From JBOFZL01 sp051655155 (GTDB lineage: Bacteria > Bacillota > Clostridia > Peptostreptococcales > Filifactoraceae): a stretch of DNA of 18,113 nt. The DNA lies in NCBI GenBank assembly GCA_051655155.1, contig JBOFZL010000049.1, forward strand, positions 1 to 18,113, read 5' to 3'. Each line of letters begins with the position of its first letter. The first letter of the stretch is position 1. The position numbers were made by a program, and so were the translations under genes. Below are positions 6,448-12,633 of this stretch, piece after piece. Below the pieces are notes generated by a model. That model was not told where the DNA came from. It saw only the letters and a program-made list of their open reading frames with translations, and searched no databases.

Positions 6448-9400
6448 CTATCCCTCCCTACTTCCAAATTTATTTATAGTTGCTCTTCTTGCTAATTCTC
6501 TATCACTAGAATCAGTTATTTTTTTAGGATCAATGTTAACTACAACATCTTGATTAATAGCTTGTATGCCTTTAAGCAAATCACCTGCTATTTTTTCAAG
6601 TTTATTATAATTAAATGGAGTTGTATTATTAACATTTTCTACCCTTAAAGGAGCACTTCGAGGCAATGCTTTAGGTGCCAATGCTTCTAAGTTAACATTT
6701 TCTACGCTATAAGGTGTAGCCATCGTTCTAGGTGTGACACTTCGTGGTCCAGCACTTCTATTAAAACCACTTCCTTCTGGATACATAGGTCTACTGGCAG
6801 AGTAATCTGGACTTAAAGCTGGTGCTAAATAATCAACCTCAAAGGTCTTTTTAGAAGGAAACCAGCTATCCCATGTGTTCATTAGCTTATCCCACCAACC
6901 TAATATTTCTCCTGTTTGTAGATTTATATCATCTCTCAAGCCAGCGTAGCTCTTACTTAACTCATCAATACCTTTTTCTTTTATTCCATTTGCTTTCTCT
7001 ACTGCACCTTTTCTCTGCCTTTCTGCTTGCGCAATAATCTCATCAGCTAGTTTTATACTTTCAGCTGTTCCATCTTTTTTCAACTCTTCAGCTATTTTAA
7101 TTCTCTCTTCATATTCCCTGTTTGCTGCATCAACTGCTTTTATCCTACCTTCCTCTAAGTGTTTCACTTGCTCTCCGACTTGCTCTGCAGTTACTCTAAC
7201 AGTATTATCTTTAAGTCTTCCAGTAATAACATTAGCTTCAGTTTCATATTCGCTTGCTGCACTTATGCCAAGACTTGTTATAGTCTGCTGAGCAGTAGCA
7301 AGAGTAGCTAATTGCTCAGTTGTAGCACCACCCTGTTGATTTTGGATCTGAATAAGAGTATCAGATATTATCTGTTGATTTTCGGCTACAATCTTCTGTT
7401 CATCAGTCATTTGGGTGTTAAGTTTTCCTACTATTTCCTTGTAAGTTTCTTCTGTGAAACTAGCAGATGTAACATGCATATTAGTTATGTTTTCAATCAT
7501 TTTCCCTTTTTCTTCACTTATAAGCCTAGTAGTTTCCTTAGCCAAGGTGTCGAATTTAGTTTTAGTATTGTTAATATCTGTAGTTATCTGCTCTGTGGTC
7601 TTTCCAGATGTAGTACTAAGAGAAACCAGAGCTCCACTTGCCTCATCAGAAAACTTCATATAAGCACCAACAGCCACTTTAGTTTCTTCCGAAATCGTCT
7701 GAAGATGTGTTACAGTACCATCACTTGCAGTTTCTACATGTGTTGCAAATAAATCTATAGCTGGAACACAATCTTTAGTAAGGTTTTCGCTTACTGTCCA
7801 ACCTATCATTCCAATTGCACCTAATGCAATCCCTAATGGAGCTACAACTCCTAATGCAATTCCTGCTGCACCACCCAATGTAGATATAGCGCCTGTAGTA
7901 GTTGCCACACTCGATGCTGTAGTAGTTGCTGCACTCGTTGTACTACCAAATAGCTTAGTAATACTTCCCAAGCCATTACTAATACTTCCTAGTGTATTCA
8001 TAGTTCCACCTAGAATCTTCATAGTACCGCCTATAACTAGACCATATTTAGTCCAGTTTATTATTTGTTCCATCTGCTCATCACTCAAACTTCCTAGCCA
8101 ATCAGCAAATTCACCAACCAGGTCAGTTATCTCTTCAAGAACTGGAAGTGCTGCTTCACCAAGCTTCATAAAATTATTTTTCAACTCATTCATTTGCTTA
8201 TTAACTTTTTCCTTAGAAGTTTGGGCCATTTTATCAAATGCTTTTTGTGCAGATCCTGTTGTTCCAGCAACATCTTTCATCATACTGTTATAAGCTTTTC
8301 CATCATCTGTATAAAGAACCATTGCTGCTCTTGCTGCTTCACTACTTCCAAATAAATCTGCCATGCTTAAAGAATTTTCTTTAGCATGTTCATCTAATAC
8401 TCCCAATATTTCAGATAGAGGTTTTCCATCTGCAAGAAGTTCCTGAAAGCTTTTTCCAGTTTTCTTCTTAAGAACATCAGATACATCAGTTCCACTTTTG
8501 CTAAGCTCATTCAACATAGATGTGATATAAGTAGTTGTTTCAGCGGTCTTTATACCTTTAGAGGTCATTAATGAGTAGGCTGTGGCCAATTGTTCTAAAG
8601 ATAAATTACTGTTTTTAGCAACTGGTATAACCTTTCCCATAGAGTCTCCAAGCTCTCCAACCGTTGTTTTACCTTTATTTTGCGTATTTATAAGTATGTC
8701 CATTATCTTAGTTGCGTCTTTAGCTTCCATTCCATAAGAGTTTATAACAGTAGTTAGAAGGTCCACCGCTGTAGTAGTATCTGTAAAACCACCTTTTGCA
8801 AGTTTAACTGCCTTGCCTAAAAAGTCAACAGCGTCTCCACTTGCCACACCAGCCGATAAGGTCTCGTATAAAGCAGCATTAAGTTCTTCTACTCCAACAC
8901 CTAGATCATTTGATAAACCAACTATACCTTCTTTAACCTTATCAAAACTTAAAATAGATTCATCTGCTACAGTTGTGACCTTCATTATGCCATGTTCAAA
9001 TTCCATGAATTGGTTAACTGCAACACCTATTCCAGTTGCCATAGCTAAACTAGCACCTAATACCTTATCACCTGCAGAACTTAAGCCACCACCAATCCCT
9101 TTAAGCCTATCACCTAGCTTATCAGCCTTATCCCCTGTAGCATCCATCTTTTTGCCTTGTACTTCCAAAGCATTTCCTGACTGTTGTAATTCTTTTTCCA
9201 AGTTATTAACTTCCACTTTGGCTTTATTAACTTGAGTCTGATAACTTCCAGTGCTTTTTATGTTCTGTTGAATAGACCTTTCATTGCTTTTATATTCTGT
9301 CTCAAGCCTTTTAATCTCTTCTTTCAAAGCCTTAGCAGATTCAGAACTTTTGCCTTCAGATTTTATAATCTCATCAAGCTTCTTTTTGTTCTGATCTATA

Positions 9401-9696
9401 GCTTTTTGAAGTTCATTTCTCTTCTTAACACCTTCATCAATCTTAGTATTAGTCTTTTTTATAGCATCTTCATACAACTTCATTTTAGAATTATTTTGGT
9501 CTATAGCCTCTCTGAGCAATTTTTGCTTTTGAGCAGATTTCTCTGTGTTATTTCCAAAATTTTTAATATCAGTATTAACTGCCTTTAGCTCAGATTGAGT
9601 AACTTTCATCTTATTGTTAATACCATCTAAGCTCTGATTATATTTGCTAGTATCTGTTTCAAAGACGGCTCTAATACGCTTTTCTTCTATTGCCAT
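6448..9696 (-). CDS. Tail tape measure protein, TP901 family
   Basis: The largest gene here, 1082 residues, sets tail length and is threaded through the tail tube. Residues about 15-200 are long charged helices with coiled-coil character. The TP901-type core lies at about 230-440 (MEFEHGIMKVTTVADES; ELNAALYETLSAGVASGD; TVGELGDSMGKVIPVAK). A glycine/alanine-rich hydrophobic stretch at about 605-635 is typical of tape measures and may insert in the host membrane. More helices fill 640-900. At the rule of thumb of 0.15 nm per residue the tail would be about 160 nm. I prefer the ATG at 9696, seven bases after AAGGAGG and overlapping the GT stop codon, over the GTG at 9699. No peptidase domain is seen. 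Confidence 0.93.
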   Translation of the reverse strand: MAIEEKRIRAVFETDTSKYNQSLDGINNKMKVTQSELKAVNTDIKNFGNNTEKSAQKQKLLREAIDQNNSKMKLYEDAIKKTNTKIDEGVKKRNELQKAIDQNKKKLDEIIKSEGKSSESAKALKEEIKRLETEYKSNERSIQQNIKSTGSYQTQVNKAKVEVNNLEKELQQSGNALEVQGKKMDATGDKADKLGDRLKGIGGGLSSAGDKVLGASLAMATGIGVAVNQFMEFEHGIMKVTTVADESILSFDKVKEGIVGLSNDLGVGVEELNAALYETLSAGVASGDAVDFLGKAVKLAKGGFTDTTTAVDLLTTVINSYGMEAKDATKIMDILINTQNKGKTTVGELGDSMGKVIPVAKNSNLSLEQLATAYSLMTSKGIKTAETTTYITSMLNELSKSGTDVSDVLKKKTGKSFQELLADGKPLSEILGVLDEHAKENSLSMADLFGSSEAARAAMVLYTDDGKAYNSMMKDVAGTTGSAQKAFDKMAQTSKEKVNKQMNELKNNFMKLGEAALPVLEEITDLVGEFADWLGSLSDEQMEQIINWTKYGLVIGGTMKILGGTMNTLGSISNGLGSITKLFGSTTSAATTTASSVATTTGAISTLGGAAGIALGVVAPLGIALGAIGMIGWTVSENLTKDCVPAIDLFATHVETASDGTVTHLQTISEETKVAVGAYMKFSDEASGALVSLSTTSGKTTEQITTDINNTKTKFDTLAKETTRLISEEKGKMIENITNMHVTSASFTEETYKEIVGKLNTQMTDEQKIVAENQQIISDTLIQIQNQQGGATTEQLATLATAQQTITSLGISAASEYETEANVITGRLKDNTVRVTAEQVGEQVKHLEEGRIKAVDAANREYEERIKIAEELKKDGTAESIKLADEIIAQAERQRKGAVEKANGIKEKGIDELSKSYAGLRDDINLQTGEILGWWDKLMNTWDSWFPSKKTFEVDYLAPALSPDYSASRPMYPEGSGFNRSAGPRSVTPRTMATPYSVENVNLEALAPKALPRSAPLRVENVNNTTPFNYNKLEKIAGDLLKGIQAINQDVVVNIDPKKITDSSDRELARRATINKFGSREG

Positions 9697-10273
9697 CACT
9701 CAACCTCCTTCCTTACGATGTAGCATCCAAATTTATCCGACCATTCTGCGTTAACATCATCCTCAATTGGCTCAGATTTGCCTGGATTATTTATCTTCTC
9801 TCTAACCTTTAAAAGGGCATTAATCTTTCTAGGTGTGCTATTCCAGAACTCACTTTCCGAAAAATTAAGCATTGTCCTGGCTACATAAAAATACCAGTCA
9901 TAGTCAACTATTTGTTCTTGTTTTTCTTTACTGGCTCTTTTTTTTTACCTTTTTCAGATTCACCTAGAAACCCTAAAAGGAGCTTTACACTTATCTCATC
10001 TATCTTTCTAAGGTTGTCAAAATGAGGTGTTATAGCTTTTGCTAACTCTTCACCGTTAAGTTTTCTGTTAGTACAACAACAACTTAATATTTCTAGTACA
10101 GATCTAGTAAACTGTGTACTTTCTTTATTTAAAAGCTCATTAAAAATAGACAATGCATTCATATGTCCCCATCTATTTTCCAGTTCATAAATGGCCTTGA
10201 AATCCATAACCAGAATAAGTTTTTTACCATCTTTATCTAATAAAAACTCTTCATTAACTTTCATATTGTTCAT
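9696..10273 (-). CDS. Tail assembly chaperone GT, -1 frameshift fusion (192 aa)
   Basis: If ribosomes slip -1 on the A-run at 9946-9938 they leave the G frame after Lys112 and read 80 further codons to the TGA at 9698-9696. The extension begins R-A-S-K-E-K-Q-E-Q and contains V-D-Y-D-W-Y-F-Y-V-A-R and F-W-N-S-T-P-R-K-I-N-A-L-L, a pattern typical of the T half of such chaperones. This extension frame has no start codon of its own near its beginning, so frameshifting is the simplest route to express it. GT is known in other siphophages to link tape measure and tail tube protein during assembly. Without this fusion, 9699-9907 would be an unexplained gap before the tape measure gene. Confidence 0.85.
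9908..10273 (-). CDS. Tail assembly chaperone G (unshifted product)
   Basis: A 121-residue protein made by normal decoding, ending in a lysine-rich tail (K-G-K-K-K-E-P-V-K-K-N-K-N-K) that is encoded by the slippery region. The body (D-F-K-A-I-Y-E-L-E-N-R-W-G near 24-36; K-L-N-G-E-E-L-A-K-A-I near 71-81) has the helical layout of gpG-type tail chaperones placed between major tail protein and tape measure. The start ATG at 10273 has AAAGGA upstream. A strong terminator separates it from the major tail protein gene, which should keep its level well below that of the tube protein. The short product is expected in excess of the GT fusion. Confidence 0.85.
   Translation of the reverse strand: MNNMKVNEEFLLDKDGKKLILVMDFKAIYELENRWGHMNALSIFNELLNKESTQFTRSVLEILSCCCTNRKLNGEELAKAITPHFDNLRKIDEISVKLLLGFLGESEKGKKKEPVKKNKNK
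9938..9944 (-). other. Programmed -1 frameshift slippery site (A AAA AAA)
   Basis: On the minus strand nine A residues (9946-9938) encode Lys110-112 of the G protein. Within them A-AAA-AAA is in the correct phase for -1 slippage, and the base after the heptamer is G. After the slip the next codons are AGA GCC AGT, opening the T frame. Position near the end of G and the coding content of the new frame both support use. I did not find an obvious downstream pseudoknot by eye. Confidence 0.85.
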
Positions 10274-10293
10274 TTTATTTATTCCTTTCTATA

Positions 10294-10320
10294 CAAAAAT
10301 AAAAGGGACCAAATGGTCCC
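10294..10320 (-). terminator. Intrinsic terminator after the major tail protein
   Basis: On the minus strand GGGACC, an ATTT loop and GGTCCC form a perfect 6-bp stem, immediately followed by TTTTATTTTT. It lies eight bases after the major tail protein stop codon and ahead of the chaperone gene. Placed here it should reduce transcription of chaperone and tape measure relative to the abundant tube protein. Confidence 0.9.
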
Positions 10321-10328
10321 AATTTCTT

Positions 10329-10919
10329 CTAAGCTGGCTGTGTAGGAAGTACAGGCAATGTTACTGTGGAGAAAAATGTTTCTACTTCTGTTAATGTTTT
10401 TAAATTAACTGTATAGTCTGTAACTTCTTCAAGCTTAGCACCTAGATTAGCACTAATAAAATTAGCAGTAATTGTTTTAGCTTGATAGTTAGGACTTCCT
10501 TCACTTGTAGTAGCAGTTCTGCCACCAGGTACAAATCGTCCACTATATAACCAAGTACAGTCATAAGTCCCATCTGCTTTTTCTTCATAGAATCCAAACG
10601 CACCTTCAGGAGCTTTGTCGTTTGCACTTCTAATAACTCCACCTGTAGTGGATAATCTATGTCCCATAAGTAAGCATTCGCTTGATTCTGTTAGGTCAGC
10701 AACTGCTAGTGTTACAGGAATAACTCCCAATACTGAGTTTGTACATACTGCTTTTCCTTCAGCATAGAAACTGCTAGTTTCAAAATTCTTTTCTATACCT
10801 ACCTCAGTTGTGTTAGGTAGGTATACAGGTGTAGCATATTTTTCCGAACCTGTTCCTGGTTTTTTTGCAAAGTAAGATTTTCTTACTGTAATAACTGGTA
10901 ATGCACTTTTATCTGGCAT
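10329..10919 (-). CDS. Major tail (tube) protein, phi13 family
   Basis: A 196-residue tail tube protein that stacks into the tube around the tape measure. The sequence has the phi13-type pattern: an N-terminal strand segment (Y-L-P-N-T-T-E-V-G-I-E near 34-44), a central A-V-A-D-L-T-E-S-S-E-C-L-L-M-G-H segment near 72-87, then A-P-E-G-A-F-G-F-Y-E-E-K and W-L-Y-S-G-R-F-V-P-G-G-R, and a C-terminal L-K-T-L-T-E-V-E-T-F-F. The alternation of strands and short helices fits the tube fold shared with HK97 gp6-neighbour tail proteins. It starts with ATG at 10919, just past the tail terminator gene, and is followed by a strong intrinsic terminator. Confidence 0.9.
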   Translation of the reverse strand: MPDKSALPVITVRKSYFAKKPGTGSEKYATPVYLPNTTEVGIEKNFETSSFYAEGKAVCTNSVLGVIPVTLAVADLTESSECLLMGHRLSTTGGVIRSANDKAPEGAFGFYEEKADGTYDCTWLYSGRFVPGGRTATTSEGSPNYQAKTITANFISANLGAKLEEVTDYTVNLKTLTEVETFFSTVTLPVLPTQPA

Positions 10920-10922
10920 TTT

Positions 10923-11270
10923 TTATCCCTCCTCGAATAAATCAAATTCATATCTTAGACAACAAAAAAGGAGCTTGCTTTCAGGATCTTCTCCTTCAAA
11001 TACAGCACCTTTTTTCCATCTTGCTTTTTTAGCAAGTCTTTTTATAATTTCTTTTAGCTTAAAAAACTCACCATCTATATCTATTTGGATATAATAGCGA
11101 GTTATTTTTGGATTTCCTTCAGTTTCAAACACTGTCTGCTCATCATACTGTTTATATACTACATATGGAGCTATGGCACTTAAAGGTCTCAATCTATGCA
11201 AAACCTTATCTCCAGTAATATTCAAAACTTCAGGCACTCCTAATATTTTTTCAATTTCTTTATGGTACAT
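10923..11270 (-). CDS. Tail terminator / tail completion protein (gp17- or DUF3168-like)
   Basis: A 115-residue protein in the gene position always taken by the tail terminator, between the HK97 gp10-like protein and the major tail protein. The sequence fits this fold: an N-terminal helix (YHKEIEKILG), a segment A-P-Y-V-V-Y-K-Q-Y-D near 34-43, then Y-Y-I-Q-I-D-I-D-G near 59-67, a helix (LKEIIKRLAKKARWKKG) and a final strand (LLFCCLRYEFDLFEE). The ATG at 11270 shares a base with the preceding stop codon. Its likely job is to cap the finished tail tube and join it to the head. The assignment rests on order and fold pattern more than on a signature motif. Confidence 0.75.
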   Translation of the reverse strand: MYHKEIEKILGVPEVLNITGDKVLHRLRPLSAIAPYVVYKQYDEQTVFETEGNPKITRYYIQIDIDGEFFKLKEIIKRLAKKARWKKGAVFEGEDPESKLLFCCLRYEFDLFEEG

Positions 11271-11626
11271 TATTTAAATGCCTCCTTCTGGAGTGCATCA
11301 AGAGCTACATCAGTTGCACTTCTTACACTTTTCTCGAACCAACCTATGTGTCTGCCTTCTTGCTTACTATTCCTAAATTCTTGGAACATGGCTTTCCAGT
11401 CATCTACATATAAAACTCCCTCTAGACCAAAACCACTTCTCTTAATTTTTACTTTAAGAGATTTTTTAGTTCTTCCAGTTCTGTAAGGAGCGTTAGGTTC
11501 AGCATATCTTTTAAGGACATTTAATGCAGCTCTTATACCTTTACGCTCTTTATCAGCGTTGATCTCCATTTTTTTTACAGATTGAAAGAAATCTTCAAAT
11601 CCTTCAATAATTATTTCACTAGACAA
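11270..11626 (-). CDS. HK97 gp10-like head-tail protein
   Basis: A 118-residue protein of the HK97 gp10 / tail completion family. The pattern is typical: an N-terminal G-F-E-D-F-F-Q-S-V-K-K segment (9-19), a helix, then A-P-Y-R-T-G-R-T-K-K-S-L (46-57, the P-x-x-T-G-x-L-x-x-S region), and a final helix. The start codon is TTG at 11626, ten bases after GGAG and overlapping the previous gene by eight bases; I see no better in-frame ATG before the conserved region. The weak start and overlap imply translational coupling to the head-closure gene. Confidence 0.82.
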   Translation of the reverse strand: MSSEIIIEGFEDFFQSVKKMEINADKERKGIRAALNVLKRYAEPNAPYRTGRTKKSLKVKIKRSGFGLEGVLYVDDWKAMFQEFRNSKQEGRHIGWFEKSVRSATDVALDALQKEAFK

Positions 11627-11963
11627 TTAAATCACACTCCAAATCTATAAAAGTGTGATTATTTTGAACATCATAAGTGTGTAAAATATTATATTCAACA
11701 CCCCTATGAACAACTCTATATTTCTTAGATGACTTTTTATCCTTCACTAATTCAGCCACCTTTTTACAGTATCTAACTGTAAAAGATGTTATTATCTTAG
11801 TAAATTCTCCACCCTTTGCCTGGAACTCCTTGCCAGATACTTCTTTTAACATGGCCCAACAAGAATAATAGTTAACCCACACAGGTTCAACCATTCCTGT
11901 TTCAGGATTTTTAATCTTACTAAAAGTTTGAATAGTTATCCTTTCAGTTAATGTACAATTCAT
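11619..11963 (-). CDS. Head closure / head-tail stopper protein (SPP1 gp16-like)
   Basis: A 114-residue protein with the pattern of head-tail adaptors of the SPP1 gp16 / HK97 gp7 type: L-T-E-R-I-T-I-Q-T-F at 5-14, V-W-V-N-Y-Y-S-C-W-A-M-L-K near 28-40, then T-S-F-T-V-R-Y and a C-terminal I-D-L-E-C-D. The beta-barrel protein closes the capsid after DNA packaging. The ATG at 11963 overlaps the stop codon of the connector gene (TAATG), which points to coupled translation. Confidence 0.85.
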   Translation of the reverse strand: MNCTLTERITIQTFSKIKNPETGMVEPVWVNYYSCWAMLKEVSGKEFQAKGGEFTKIITSFTVRYCKKVAELVKDKKSSKKYRVVHRGVEYNILHTYDVQNNHTFIDLECDLIV

Positions 11964-12235
11964 TAGATCACCTCATTTTCAAATTTAAGTTGCAACATAA
12001 TACTAGATACTATATATCTAACCTTACCTGCATCCTTATCTTCTATAAGACTTCTATCTTTGTACCATTCATGAATAAGCAACTTTCTTATTAAATTAGC
12101 TTTTTCACTCTTCTTGTGAGCCTTGCCTGTAGCAGATAATATATAATCATCCGCAACTATGATTAAATTATTAAGAAGCAAATCTTCATCTTCATAATCT
12201 ATTTTCAGGTACTCCTTGACCTCCTGCAATGTCAT
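11963..12235 (-). CDS. Head-tail connector protein (gp6-like)
   Basis: A 90-residue helical protein of the phage gp6-like head-tail connector family, which forms the ring under the portal. The N-terminus has the family's M-T-L-Q-E-V-K-E-Y-L-K-I-D-Y-E-D-E-D pattern, followed by a long helix (LLLNNLIIVADDYILSATG) and the H-E-W-Y-K-D-R segment near 66-72. I prefer the ATG at 12235, eight bases after GGAGG; the frame is open three codons further to a GTG at 12244, but that codon overlaps the binding site. A terminator-like hairpin sits directly upstream of the gene. Confidence 0.85.
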   Translation of the reverse strand: MTLQEVKEYLKIDYEDEDLLLNNLIIVADDYILSATGKAHKKSEKANLIRKLLIHEWYKDRSLIEDKDAGKVRYIVSSIMLQLKFENEVI

Positions 12236-12249
12236 AATGTCCACCTCCT

Positions 12250-12277
12250 AAAAAAGGATAGTGACTAGACACTACCC
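12250..12277 (-). terminator. Terminator-like hairpin downstream of the capsid region
   Basis: On the minus strand GGGTAGTG and CACTATCC form an 8-bp stem with one G-T pair and a six-base TCTAGT loop, followed directly by six T residues. It overlaps the end of the 49-residue ORF, whose TAG stop lies in the loop, and its T tract runs into the ribosome binding site of the connector gene. It could partly terminate the abundant capsid transcript or modulate connector translation. Confidence 0.6.
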
Positions 12278-12414
12278 ACAGATATTTTTAAAAGAGAACA
12301 ACTACAATTGTACTCTTTTTCTATTTTTGCAATTTCTTTTACTACTTTTTCAATATCATCAAGTCTATCAACTTTAAGGTCAATTACAATTTCAGTTTCA
12401 CTAGTTTTCATCAT
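12265..12414 (-). CDS. Conserved-position small ORF of unknown function (49 aa)
   Basis: A 49-residue ORF beginning M-M-K-T-S-E-T-E-I-V-I-D-L-K-V at 12414. The start is good: GGAGGG, four bases, then a double ATG directly after the stop codon of the preceding ORF (TAGATGATG). The predicted layout is strand (8-15), helix (18-34), strand (40-46), with a C-S-C motif at 37-39. It fills the otherwise empty space between the HeH/LEM ORF and the connector gene. No family is recognised; a small decoration or assembly factor is possible, but this is inference from its place in the head module. Confidence 0.72.
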   Translation of the reverse strand: MMKTSETEIVIDLKVDRLDDIEKVVKEIAKIEKEYNCSCSLLKISVGSV

Positions 12415-12633
12415 CTATCCCTCCAAAGCTAATATTAATTCAGACTTTTTCATACTAGAATAACCCTCAATATTCAAGGTTTTAGCCATTTTTTTTAGAT
12501 CATTGACCTTTAGATTAGCTAAATCGTTCTGATTTTTTGGTGATTCGTTCACCATTTCAGAATCTAATGACATGGCCATCATTCTAGGTTGCTCCATATT
12601 TAAAGGAGCAGGACTAGGGTAATGTAATTTCAC
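12415..12633 (-). CDS. HeH/LEM- or Rho-N-like domain ORF, possible +1 frameshift extension of the capsid protein
   Basis: The frame overlaps the end of the capsid gene and encodes up to 72 residues. Residues 38-71 (from D-L-A-N-L-K-V-N-D-L-K-K-M-A-K to S-E-L-I-L-A-L-E) match the short two-helix HeH/LEM, SAP or Rho N-terminal fold that often binds DNA or protein. None of the possible starts is convincing: the GTG at 12633 lacks a Shine-Dalgarno site, the ATG at 12597 also lacks one, and the ATG at 12582 has only GGAG. Alternatively, a +1 shift at the capsid stop (CCC-TAG) would add residues from S-P-A-P-L-N onward, 66 in all, to the capsid. Both readings give the same C-terminal domain. Its stop is adjacent to the 49-residue ORF. 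Confidence 0.7.
   Translation of the reverse strand: MKLHYPSPAPLNMEQPRMMAMSLDSEMVNESPKNQNDLANLKVNDLKKMAKTLNIEGYSSMKKSELILALEG
12614..12619 (-). other. Candidate +1 frameshift site CCC-TAG at capsid gene end
   Basis: The last sense codon of the capsid gene is CCC and the next is TAG. A tRNA-Pro moving one base forward would pair with CCT, and reading would continue AGT CCT GCT in the HeH/LEM frame. The same kind of site, a proline CCC codon before a stop codon, was reported for +1 frameshifting at the capsid and tail gene ends of Listeria phage PSA. Here it is predicted by sequence only. Confidence 0.5.

Noticed and set aside
670..9588. Many plus-strand ORFs of 60-146 codons across the window
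   Set aside because: All lie opposite well-supported minus-strand genes and show hydrophobic or low-complexity content expected of antisense frames.
10329..10340. +1 frameshift extension of the major tail protein, by analogy with phage PSA
   Set aside because: The codon before the stop is GCT, not CCC, and the shifted frame runs only about 13 codons into the terminator hairpin.
10442..10642. Minus-strand 66-codon ORF inside the major tail protein gene
   Set aside because: It is leucine- and valine-rich, out of frame with a well-supported gene, and has no start context.
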